Assembly: GCA_024690695.1 (NCBI GenBank)
Contig: JAILOS010000029.1
Coordinates: forward strand, 1 to 11,171
Direction: 5' to 3'
Length of the DNA stretch: 11,171 bases
Source: Oscillospiraceae bacterium
GTDB lineage: Bacteria > Bacillota_A > Clostridia > Oscillospirales > Oscillospiraceae
In this document: in pieces, positions 5,519-11,171 of the stretch
How the letters are laid out: each line of letters opens with the position of its first letter
How positions within the stretch are numbered: position 1 is the stretch's first letter
The notes under the pieces: model-generated
What the model saw: the letters and a program-made list of their open reading frames with translations, nothing else
Database searches by the model: none
What the model was told of the DNA's origin: nothing
Program-made: the position numbers and the translations under genes

Positions 5519-6346
5519 ATGAAGGTTTTGGACGCCGAATTTGTCAAAGGTTTCATCCGCATGGCCGACGACGGCTGGCTGCAGGGCTGGCACGAGCGCA
5601 ACGGCGGCAATCTGAGCTATCGCATCAAGCCCGAGGAAGTGGAATCCGTCCGGGAAGAGCTCGTCCCCGGCGAGTGGAAGCCCATCGGCACCTCCGTGCC
5701 GAAGCTCGCGAAGGAGTTTTTCCTCGTCACCGGCTCCGGCAAGTATTTCCGCAACGTGAGCATCAAGCCCGAGGACAGCTTCTGCATCATCGAGCTGGAC
5801 GACAGGGGCGAAAACTACCGCATCTGCTGGGGGCTCGTGAACGGCGGCCGCCCGACGAGCGAGCTGCCGAGCCATCTGATGAACCACGAGGTCAAGATGA
5901 TCGCCTCCGGCGGGAAGCACCGCGTGATCTATCACGCGCACCCGGCCAACACGATCGCGCTGACCTTCGTGCTGCCGCTGAGCGACGAGGCTTTTACCCG
6001 GGAGCTCTGGGAGATGGCGACCGAGTGCCCGGTCGTGTTCCCGAGCGGCGTGGGCGTCGTGCCCTGGATGGTCCCCGGCGGGCGCGACATCGCCGTGGCG
6101 ACCAGCGAGCTGATGAAGAAGTACGACGTGGCGATCTGGGCGCATCACGGCATGTTCTGCTCCGGCGAGGACTTCGATCTGACCTTCGGGCTCATGCACA
6201 CGGTCGAGAAGAGCGCCGAGATCCTCGTCAAGGTCCGCTCGATGGCTCAGCAGAAGCGCCAGACCATCACGCCCGACGAGTTCAGGCATCTGGCAAAGGA
6301 CTTCGGCGTGACGCTGCCCGAGCAGTTCCTCTTCGAGAAAAACTGA
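5519..6346 (+). CDS. rhaD: Rhamnulose-1-phosphate aldolase (RhaD)
   Basis: A 275-residue class II (zinc) aldolase that cleaves L-rhamnulose 1-phosphate to dihydroxyacetone phosphate and L-lactaldehyde. Its length nearly equals E. coli RhaD (274). The likeness to the E. coli protein runs throughout: WLQGWHERNGGNL (20-32), VTGSGKYFRNV (70-80), WGLVNGGRPTSELPSH (104-119), FTRELWEMATECPVVFP (159-175), PWMVPG (182-187) and EKSAEILVKVRSM (230-242). Zinc ligands are expected at His 139 and His 141 (YHAH) and His 210 (AHHGMF), with the catalytic Glu at 115, all two positions below the E. coli numbering. ATG 5519 follows AAAGGAG (5506-5512) by six bases. It is the last gene of the rha operon and is followed by a strong terminator. 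Because RhaD is specific, it is the best evidence that the locus uses rhamnose. Confidence 0.95.
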   Translation: MKVLDAEFVKGFIRMADDGWLQGWHERNGGNLSYRIKPEEVESVREELVPGEWKPIGTSVPKLAKEFFLVTGSGKYFRNVSIKPEDSFCIIELDDRGENYRICWGLVNGGRPTSELPSHLMNHEVKMIASGGKHRVIYHAHPANTIALTFVLPLSDEAFTRELWEMATECPVVFPSGVGVVPWMVPGGRDIAVATSELMKKYDVAIWAHHGMFCSGEDFDLTFGLMHTVEKSAEILVKVRSMAQQKRQTITPDEFRHLAKDFGVTLPEQFLFEKN

Positions 6347-6374
6347 ACCGGTCCTCCGTACCGCATATACGGCG

Positions 6375-6415
6375 ACGGACGGGCGGGAGCGGACGCTTCC
6401 CGCCCGTCCGTTTTT
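6375..6415 (+). terminator. Intrinsic terminator of the rha operon
   Basis: ACGGACGGGCGGGA (6375-6388) pairs perfectly over 14 bp with TCCCGCCCGTCCGT (6398-6411) around a 9-base loop. A T-rich tract TTTTTCTTT follows from 6411. It lies 28 bases after the rhaD stop. Confidence 0.92.
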
Positions 6416-6449
6416 CTTTCGGCCCGAAATCGGGCGTTTTCGCGGCTTC

Positions 6450-6478
6450 TTGACAGGATGGGCGGCGGAGCGTATAGT
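6450..6478 (+). promoter_or_regulatory. Near-consensus promoter of the 6538 membrane protein gene
   Basis: A perfect TTGACA (6450-6455), a 17-base spacer and TATAGT (6473-6478, five of six) predict a start near 6485. This is the strongest promoter match in the window and suggests constitutive expression. Confidence 0.88.
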
Positions 6479-6537
6479 ATAGAAAAGAGCGCCGACGGCG
6501 CGCGTTTCCCCCATTCTGTGACAAACGGGAGGTACTT

Positions 6538-7218
6538 ATGAGAGCTTTCTTTCTGGCGAACGGGCCGACCCTCGTGTGGGTCATCACCGCGCTGCATCTG
6601 CTGTTTCTGATCCTCGCCTTCACCCTTCGCTCCCGCACGAAGGAGCCGCTGTTCCTGCTGGCGGGCTGCGTGGCCTTCGGCCTGTTTTACGACGCGCTGG
6701 TGCAGGCGCTGGGCACGGCGCTTGGCACGGGCGAGGCGCTGACGCTGCTCAGCCGCTTCCGCTTCGTGTTCCACGGGGCGCTGATCCCCCTGCTGTTCCC
6801 GATCTGCGCCTACGCGCTGGATTTCAAAAAGCCCTGGAAGATTGCGGTCTGGGCGCTGACGGCCGTCGTGATCGTCCTCGGCGTCGCCGAAGGCTTTGCG
6901 ACCGAGCTGGTGCCGGAGGAGATGGCCGGCATCCTGCGCTGCAAATCCGGCGAGGCCACGCCCGGCTGGGCCAAAGGCGTGAGCTATCTGCTGGCCTTCG
7001 GCACGATCATCCCGGTGATCCTGGCGGGCGTCGCCGTCTGGATCAAGCAGAAGACGCCGCTGCTGCTGCTGGCCGGTCTGCTGATGTTCGTCTTCGCAGC
7101 CCTCGGCCCCGCCAGCGGCAACAAGGATCTGAACTTCCTGATCACGATGATCGGCGAGGTGTTCCTGATCCTGTTTTTCCTGCTCTACGCCCGGAGAAAG
7201 GCAAAAACGGCCTCTTAA
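6538..7218 (+). CDS. Seven-helix membrane protein of unknown function
   Basis: A 226-residue protein whose ATG 6538 follows GGGAGG (6527-6532) by five bases. Hydrophobic segments at about 10-30, 37-58, 75-95, 101-119, 147-169, 173-190 and 198-217 give seven predicted membrane helices, with an extramembrane loop at 120-146 (TELVPEEMAGILRCKSGEA). The C-terminus is basic (YARRKAKTAS), suggesting it lies in the cytoplasm and the N-terminus outside. No catalytic or transport motif is recognised. It stands alone between its own strong promoter and a bidirectional terminator, so the neighbours give no clue to its role. Confidence 0.8.
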   Translation: MRAFFLANGPTLVWVITALHLLFLILAFTLRSRTKEPLFLLAGCVAFGLFYDALVQALGTALGTGEALTLLSRFRFVFHGALIPLLFPICAYALDFKKPWKIAVWALTAVVIVLGVAEGFATELVPEEMAGILRCKSGEATPGWAKGVSYLLAFGTIIPVILAGVAVWIKQKTPLLLLAGLLMFVFAALGPASGNKDLNFLITMIGEVFLILFFLLYARRKAKTAS

Positions 7219-7238
7219 ACCGCACTTGACGCTGCACG

Positions 7239-7272
7239 AAAAAGCCGCTCGATCTGAAACGAGCGGCTTTTT
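7239..7272. terminator. Bidirectional terminator between convergent genes
   Basis: AAAAAGCCGCTCG (7239-7251) pairs over 13 bp with CGAGCGGCTTTTT (7260-7272) around an 8-base loop. The A-run on one side and T-run on the other, with CTTTTTTT after it on the plus strand, allow it to end the 6538 gene (plus) and the 7279 gene (minus). Confidence 0.92.
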
Positions 7273-7278
7273 CTTTTT

Positions 7279-7920
7279 TTATGCCTCCGTCAGGCGCCGG
7301 ATCTGCCGGTTCAGCTCTTCGGCGAAGAGGCCGACGTGCAGCCCGTCGATCAGCCGGTGGTTGAGCTCCATCGACAGCCCCAGCACGGCGCGGCCGTTCT
7401 CCCAGACGTATTTGCCCCAGGCGATGCGCGGGATACTGTCGTCGGCGAAGGCGGGATCGGCGCGATTGCGCTCGTTCGTCAGAGACGTCAGCTCGACCCA
7501 GGGGAGGCAGGAGAAGTAGATCAGCGCGTCGGACTCCTCCGCCTCGTTGATAAAGCCGGTCTGCGCGCGGCTTTTCCCGGCCGCGTGCCGCACGAAGTCC
7601 TCCAGCGGCTCGTCCGCCGGCATCGTCACAATGTGAAACTGCTCTGCGCCGGGCTTCAGATCCGTAAAGCTCGGCTCGCGCCGCGGCAGCAGGACCGGTT
7701 CCCCGCCGCGGATCGCGGCGCGAAACGCCGGCACCGCGTTGATCGCGCGCGTGCAGACCCAGATCATCGAGTAGTAAAACGACAGGCCCCGCTCCTTCGC
7801 AAAGTGCAGGAGCTCCGTCACGTCCTGTCGAAAGGTCAGCGCGTAAAAGGGGTCGGAGATGCGGGAAAAGAACTCGTAGGCCTCCCGCCGCGGCCAGTCG
7901 GCAATCCGCTCGGCTTCCAT
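7279..7920 (-). CDS. Chloramphenicol acetyltransferase-family (CAT-like) acyltransferase
   Basis: A 213-residue protein, the usual length for CAT enzymes, which transfer acetyl groups from acetyl-CoA to a hydroxyl. The active-site motif is MELNHRLIDGLHV (184-196): His 188 and Asp 192 match the catalytic His and structural Asp of HHxxxDG, but the first His of the pair is Asn here. FSCLPWVELTSLTN (136-149) matches the conserved PW segment, and the N-terminus has RISDPFYALTFRQDVT, as in CATs. The start is ATG 7920, after GGAGG at an eight-base spacing. The upstream in-frame TTG at 7977 and ATG at 7950 fall within the promoter and are excluded. The family includes resistance enzymes and many uncharacterised members; whether this one acts on chloramphenicol cannot be told. 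Confidence 0.88.
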   Translation of the reverse strand: MEAERIADWPRREAYEFFSRISDPFYALTFRQDVTELLHFAKERGLSFYYSMIWVCTRAINAVPAFRAAIRGGEPVLLPRREPSFTDLKPGAEQFHIVTMPADEPLEDFVRHAAGKSRAQTGFINEAEESDALIYFSCLPWVELTSLTNERNRADPAFADDSIPRIAWGKYVWENGRAVLGLSMELNHRLIDGLHVGLFAEELNRQIRRLTEA

Positions 7921-7948
7921 GCTTTCATCCTCCAGCTGCGTTTTCTTC

Positions 7949-7977
7949 ATGATAACACGGTCTCCGAAGAATTGCAA
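7949..7977 (-). promoter_or_regulatory. Promoter of the CAT-like gene
   Basis: On the minus strand there is TTGCAA (7972-7977), a 17-base spacer and TATCAT (7949-7954), giving a start near 7942. This supports ATG 7920 as the translation start. Only 16 bp separate its -35 from the -35 of the divergent plus-strand promoter. Confidence 0.7.
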
Positions 7978-7993
7978 TCGCCGCGGTTTTCAC

Positions 7994-8022
7994 TTGAGAA
8001 CCGGGCGAAACTGTGCTAAAAT
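7994..8022 (+). promoter_or_regulatory. Distal promoter of the exporter operon
   Basis: TTGAGA (7994-7999), a 17-base spacer and TAAAAT (8017-8022) predict a start near 8029. It lies back to back with the CAT-like gene promoter, so one regulator could affect both. Confidence 0.65.
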
Positions 8023-8053
8023 AGTTTTGTTGCGCGGTTTTCGGCGAAAGAGC

Positions 8054-8082
8054 TTGACTTTTCGCCGCTCCGCCCATAGAAT
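8054..8082 (+). promoter_or_regulatory. Proximal promoter of the exporter operon
   Basis: TTGACT (8054-8059), a 17-base spacer and TAGAAT (8077-8082) predict a start near 8089. Each box differs from consensus at one position. Confidence 0.75.
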
Positions 8083-8120
8083 ACCGCTGTTTGAAAAGCT
8101 CCCTCGAACGGAGATTCGCT

Positions 8121-8894
8121 ATGGATTTTACAAGACAGGAACAAAAGCAGTTTCTCGACTGCCTGCTGGAAATGGGCGATCTGCTGCTCGACTCCGGCGC
8201 GGAGATCAGCCGCGTGGAAGACACGCTCGAACGCATGGGCCGCTCCTACGGCTCCGTCCGGACGGACGTTTTCGTGATCCCCTCGCTGATCAGCATCACG
8301 ATGGATTTCCCGGGGAATGAGGCGATCACCGCGACGCGGCGCATCCATTCCAACGGCAACACGGATTTCTACCGGCTGGAGAAGCTCAATTCGCTCAGCC
8401 GCGAGTGCTCCGTCAGCCCGGTGCCGCTGTCCGAGCTGCGCGAGCGGCTGACAAAGGTGGCCCACGGGCGCAAGCCCTTCTTCATGGTGCTCGTCGGCAG
8501 CATCCTCGGCGGCGGCGGCTTTGCCGTCTTCTTCGGCGGCAGCCTCTGGGACGGCCTGGCGGCGGCCTTCTTCGGCGCGATGATCTGTCTGATGCAGCGC
8601 TGGATCGGCCGCACGCAGCTCAACACGACCGCGGCGAACCTGATGGTCTCGCTGCTGGTCGGCCTCGCCGCCGGGCTGGTCGGCTCCCTGATCCCCGCGC
8701 TGCACATGGACAAGATCCTGATCGGCGACATCATGCTGCTGATCCCGGGCCTCACGATGACCAACGCGATCCGCAACACGCTGGTCGGCAACACGATCTC
8801 GGGCGTCGTGCGCCTGTGCGAAACGCTGATCTGGGCCGGATCCCTCGCCGGCGGTTTCATGCTGGCGATGCTGATCACGGAAAGCCTGCTGTAA
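8121..8894 (+). CDS. Threonine/serine exporter family protein, ThrE N-terminal-type half
   Basis: A 257-residue inner-membrane protein of the ThrE (DUF1212) family, which exports threonine and serine. Residues 1-115 form the soluble N-terminal domain, including LLLDSGAEISRVEDTLERM (21-39) and the segment TDVFVIPSLISIT (48-60). About five membrane helices follow (118-140, 143-160, 168-192, 200-220, 232-254). GDIMLLIPGLTMTNAIRN (202-219) is the family's conserved PG segment. ATG 8121 follows CGGAGA by six bases; an in-frame TTG at 8091 lies at the predicted transcript start and is unlikely. The partner half follows 12 bases downstream. Substrate specificity is inferred from the family. Confidence 0.9.
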   Translation: MDFTRQEQKQFLDCLLEMGDLLLDSGAEISRVEDTLERMGRSYGSVRTDVFVIPSLISITMDFPGNEAITATRRIHSNGNTDFYRLEKLNSLSRECSVSPVPLSELRERLTKVAHGRKPFFMVLVGSILGGGGFAVFFGGSLWDGLAAAFFGAMICLMQRWIGRTQLNTTAANLMVSLLVGLAAGLVGSLIPALHMDKILIGDIMLLIPGLTMTNAIRNTLVGNTISGVVRLCETLIWAGSLAGGFMLAMLITESLL

Positions 8895-8906
8895 GGAGGG
8901 CCGACG

Positions 8907-9338
8907 ATGAAGGAAGCATGGATCCAGCTGCTGACGGCCTTCGTGTCCACGCTCGGCTTTACGATGGTCTTCGGTCTGCGCAGGCGCTATATCTTCGCCT
9001 CCTCGCTCGGCGGTCTGCTGACCTGGGGCGTCTATCTGCTGGCCGATCTCTGGCGCGGCCATCTGTTTCTCTCCTGTCTGCTGGCGGCCGCCTTCGCCGT
9101 GATTTACGCGGAGGTGCTCGCGCGGCGGCTGAAAACGCCGGCGACGCTGTTCGTCGTCCCGGCGATCCTCCCGCTCGTCCCCGGCAGCGCGCTCTACTAC
9201 ACAATGAGCAGCATCGTGCACGGCGACATCGCCGCGGCGAAAAGCTACGGCTCGCAGACGCTGACGATCGCGCTGGCGATCGCGGCGGGCATCAGCGTCG
9301 TGATGGCGCTGCGCGAGCTGCAGATGAAAAAAGGCTGA
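8907..9338 (+). CDS. Threonine/serine exporter family protein, ThrE C-terminal-type half (DUF3815-like)
   Basis: A 143-residue membrane protein, the second half of the split ThrE exporter (Corynebacterium ThrE carries both halves in one chain). Helices are expected near 8-24, 28-46, 53-72, 80-100 and 117-136. VVPAILPLVPGSALYYTM (83-100) repeats the PG motif seen in the first half. ATG 8907 follows AAGGAGGG, which starts in the stop codon of the upstream gene, so the two are probably translated together and assemble into one transporter. The next gene starts 34 bases on with no terminator between. Confidence 0.9.
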   Translation: MKEAWIQLLTAFVSTLGFTMVFGLRRRYIFASSLGGLLTWGVYLLADLWRGHLFLSCLLAAAFAVIYAEVLARRLKTPATLFVVPAILPLVPGSALYYTMSSIVHGDIAAAKSYGSQTLTIALAIAAGISVVMALRELQMKKG

Positions 9339-9372
9339 CGAGGCCGATACTCTGTTGAAAGCAGGTGCTCTT

Positions 9373-10641
9373 ATGAAAGCAATCAAAACGGTTTTGCTGA
9401 TCTTTCTGATCTCCGCGCTCGGCGCGATCGTTTTCTTCCGTCTCGGCCCGGAAGCGCCCTCTCTCCTTCCGGCGGCGACGCCCGGCGCAGCCGCCGAGAC
9501 CGGCGCGCCTTCCGGCGCCGAAGATCCCGCCGGCCAAACGGCTTCGGTTTCTCCGTCGCCCGCGCCGACGCAGGCGCCTTCGGGCGAGCCGGAGTACTTC
9601 ACCGTCTCCATGATCGGCGACTGCACGCTGTCCGCCGCGCCGGCCCGGGTCGGCTGGGGCATCGGCTTCCAGCTCACCGTCGGCGACGACATGGCTTATC
9701 CCTTCGCCAACACCGTGCAGTTTCTGGACGACGACTATCTCACGATCGCAAACCTCGAGTGCTCCCTGTCGGACAACAAGTACACCTCGATCGAGCAGTT
9801 CACCTTCCTCGGCAAGGCCGATTACGCGCAGATCCTCTCAAAGGGCAGCGTGGAATTCGTGACGCTGGCCAACAACCACACGATGGACTTCGGCCAGGCC
9901 GCCTATGACGACACGACGGCCGCGCTCGACGCCGTGGGCGTCCGCTGGGCCGGCGAGAACGAGTGCTTCATCTACCAGACCGACGGCGGGTTGAAGATCG
10001 GGCTCTACTGCCTGTACAACGGCCTGACCGGCAACGCTTTTTCGCGGCTGAGCGCCGCCGCGCAGGAGAAGAAGGTCGCCGAAAGCCGGGAAATGATCGC
10101 GCAGGCGGTCAAGACGCTGGAGGCGCAGGGCGCGGAATACACGATTGCCTGCCTGCACATGGGCACCGAGGGCAACTACGAGACCACGGACGTGCAGGTG
10201 GAGCTCTGCCGCTACGCGATCGACGCGGGCTTCGGCAGCGTCTACTGCACCCACGCCCACCGGCTCCAGCCTGCCGAGCTCTACGGCGACGGCATCATTT
10301 TCTACGGGATGGGCAACTGGGTCTTCGGCGGCAACACGAACCCCGGCGTCGGCAAGGACCCCGCCGCCTACGACACCGGCATCGCCCAGATCACCCTCTG
10401 CCGCCAGAACGGCAAGGTGACTCTGGACAGCAGCAACTTCATTCCCTGCTCCATCAGCAGCACGCTGGACCCGGTGCACGGCGAGCCCGGCTCCAACACG
10501 GTAAACAACTACCAGCCGACCCCCTACAAGGAAGAGGGCAAGGCCTGGAAGCGCGCGATGTCCATCATCAGCGGCACCTACGAGGGCGCCAATTACGCCG
10601 TCGGCAACTACTGGGATATCCTGTCGAGGATGAACGGCTGA
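9373..10641 (+). CDS. CapA-family metallophosphoesterase, membrane-anchored, surface-exposed
   Basis: A 422-residue protein. Residues 5-23 are a hydrophobic signal anchor without a lipobox Cys. Residues 24-73 form an Ala/Pro/Ser/Thr-rich linker suited to crossing the cell wall. Residues 75-350 form the CapA (PGA_cap) calcineurin-like phosphoesterase domain: MIGDCTL (80-86), NLEC (127-130), LANNHTMDFG (165-174), LHMGTEGNYE (261-270), THAHRLQP (293-300) and GMGNWVFGG (312-320). Family members are linked to poly-gamma-glutamate capsule formation, but many lack the capsule genes, as here, and have unknown substrates. ATG 9373 follows only a weak AGGTG; an in-frame TTG at 9355 has no better site. 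It is probably the last gene of the exporter operon. No functional link to threonine export is evident. Confidence 0.88.
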   Translation: MKAIKTVLLIFLISALGAIVFFRLGPEAPSLLPAATPGAAAETGAPSGAEDPAGQTASVSPSPAPTQAPSGEPEYFTVSMIGDCTLSAAPARVGWGIGFQLTVGDDMAYPFANTVQFLDDDYLTIANLECSLSDNKYTSIEQFTFLGKADYAQILSKGSVEFVTLANNHTMDFGQAAYDDTTAALDAVGVRWAGENECFIYQTDGGLKIGLYCLYNGLTGNAFSRLSAAAQEKKVAESREMIAQAVKTLEAQGAEYTIACLHMGTEGNYETTDVQVELCRYAIDAGFGSVYCTHAHRLQPAELYGDGIIFYGMGNWVFGGNTNPGVGKDPAAYDTGIAQITLCRQNGKVTLDSSNFIPCSISSTLDPVHGEPGSNTVNNYQPTPYKEEGKAWKRAMSIISGTYEGANYAVGNYWDILSRMNG

Positions 10642-10648
10642 AAAACTG

Positions 10649-10690
10649 AAAAAAACCAGACGGCTTTATCGTGAGCCGTCTGGTTTTTTT
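10649..10690. terminator. Strong bidirectional terminator
   Basis: Positions 10649-10665 and 10674-10690 form a perfect 17-bp stem (core CCAGACGGCT) around an 8-base loop, with seven A before and seven T after. It serves the CapA-type gene on the plus strand and the activator gene on the minus strand. Confidence 0.94.
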
Positions 10691-10717
10691 ACTGCGTTTT
10701 TTGCGGGAAATGCGAGC

Positions 10718-11171
10718 TTATTTCTTGGCGAGGCCCTTCTGGCGGGCGTACTCGGCGGCGCCCAGAGCGCCCATCAGCTGCGGGTCGGTCTTCAGGTTGA
10801 TGACCTTCAGCTTCAGCACATGCTCGATGGCCTCCTTCAGACCGTCGTTCTTCGCGCAGCCGCCCGTCAGCGTGATGCTGTCCGTCGCGCCGGCCTTCTT
10901 CGCCATCACGAAGCAGCGCTTCGCAACCGCCATCTCGATGCCCGCCGCGATCTCGTCCGTCGGCTTTCCTTCGCCGACCAGCGTGATGACCTCGGACTCC
11001 GCAAACACCGTGCACTGCGCCGTGATCGGAATCACGTTCTTCGCCGTCAGTGAGAGCTTCGAAAACTCCGGCAGGCTCAGCTCAAAGCTGCGCGCCATCG
11101 CCTCGAAGAAGCGGCCCGTGCCCGCGGCGCACTTGTCGTTCATCGCAAAGTTCTTCACCGTGCCGTCCGTG
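10718..11171 (-). CDS. 2-hydroxyacyl-CoA dehydratase activator, ATPase (partial, N-terminus off right edge)
   Basis: This is the C-terminal 150 residues of an HgdC/BadFG-type ATPase, open to the right edge. These proteins hold a [4Fe-4S] cluster between two subunits and use ATP hydrolysis to inject an electron into a 2-hydroxyacyl-CoA dehydratase, used by anaerobes to ferment amino acids such as glutamate, leucine or phenylalanine. Visible motifs are MNDKCAAGTGRFFE, with the first cluster Cys (complement of 11130-11132), and QCTVFAESEV, with the second cluster Cys, followed by the nucleotide-binding LTGGCAKN and the C-terminal LMGALGAAEYA. Both cluster cysteines match those of Acidaminococcus HgdC by recall. 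HgdC has about 260 residues, so roughly 110 lie outside the window. The dehydratase partner is not visible, so the substrate is unknown. The enzyme is oxygen sensitive, which supports a strict anaerobe. Confidence 0.92.
   Translation of the reverse strand, partial: TDGTVKNFAMNDKCAAGTGRFFEAMARSFELSLPEFSKLSLTAKNVIPITAQCTVFAESEVITLVGEGKPTDEIAAGIEMAVAKRCFVMAKKAGATDSITLTGGCAKNDGLKEAIEHVLKLKVINLKTDPQLMGALGAAEYARQKGLAKK

Noticed and set aside
5435..6514. A 359-codon minus-strand open frame opposite rhaD
   Set aside because: It is antisense to a clear RhaD, runs through the rha terminator and has no motif.
7921..7977. Longer N-terminus of the CAT-like protein (TTG 7977 or ATG 7950)
   Set aside because: Both codons fall in the -35 and -10 elements of a well-spaced promoter, and the ATG at 7920 has a better ribosome site and gives the normal CAT length.
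8016..9692. A 558-codon minus-strand open frame opposite the exporter genes
   Set aside because: Its composition is Gln/Arg/Asp/His-rich shadow sequence antisense to two recognisable membrane proteins, and it spans their promoters.
1..11171. CRISPR arrays, tRNA or rRNA genes, insertion sequences and phage genes
   Set aside because: No regularly spaced repeats, tRNA-like cloverleaf, transposase, integrase or phage protein was recognised on either strand.

Overview
The window looks like chromosomal DNA from a GC-rich, strictly anaerobic member of the Clostridia, most likely a gut Oscillospirales/Ruminococcaceae-type organism. This is inference, from four things: Bacillota-style promoters and strong GGAGG ribosome sites, a 2-hydroxyacyl-CoA dehydratase activator (an anaerobe enzyme system), a split ThrE-type exporter, and short GC-rich hairpin repeats between genes. 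No mobile element, CRISPR array, tRNA or rRNA was seen.

Layout. (1) 1-971, minus: the N-terminal part of a secreted lipoprotein, running off the left edge. (2) 972-1519: a 548-base stretch without a protein gene. It holds the lipoprotein promoter, a 15-bp direct repeat with a 20-bp period, a hairpin with a T-run, a candidate structured RNA closed by a strong intrinsic terminator, and the promoter of the next gene. (3) 1520-6346, plus: a rhamnose-type catabolic locus with an AraC-family regulator, rhamnulokinase (rhaB), an arabinose/fucose-isomerase-family enzyme in the place where an L-rhamnose isomerase is expected, and rhamnulose-1-phosphate aldolase (rhaD), ended by a 14-bp terminator. Related hairpin repeats sit in both gaps between the enzyme genes, and rhaB appears to lose its normal C-terminus where repeat-like sequence begins. 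(4) 6538-7218, plus: a seven-helix membrane protein of unknown function with its own near-consensus promoter. (5) 7279-7920, minus: a chloramphenicol-acetyltransferase-family protein that converges on the membrane protein gene through a bidirectional terminator. (6) 8121-10641, plus: the two halves of a ThrE-type threonine/serine exporter followed by a membrane-anchored CapA-family metallophosphoesterase, probably one operon. (7) 10718-11171, minus: the C-terminal part of a 2-hydroxyacyl-CoA dehydratase activator, running off the right edge.

How they fit. The rha genes give a plausible route: isomerase (rhamnose to rhamnulose), RhaB (phosphorylation), RhaD (cleavage to dihydroxyacetone phosphate and L-lactaldehyde), under the adjacent AraC-type regulator. 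No sugar transporter or lactaldehyde enzyme is in the window. The remaining genes are ordinary separate units. The parts most worth a second look are the gene-free stretch before the regulator, the unusual isomerase, and the repeats inside the rha operon.
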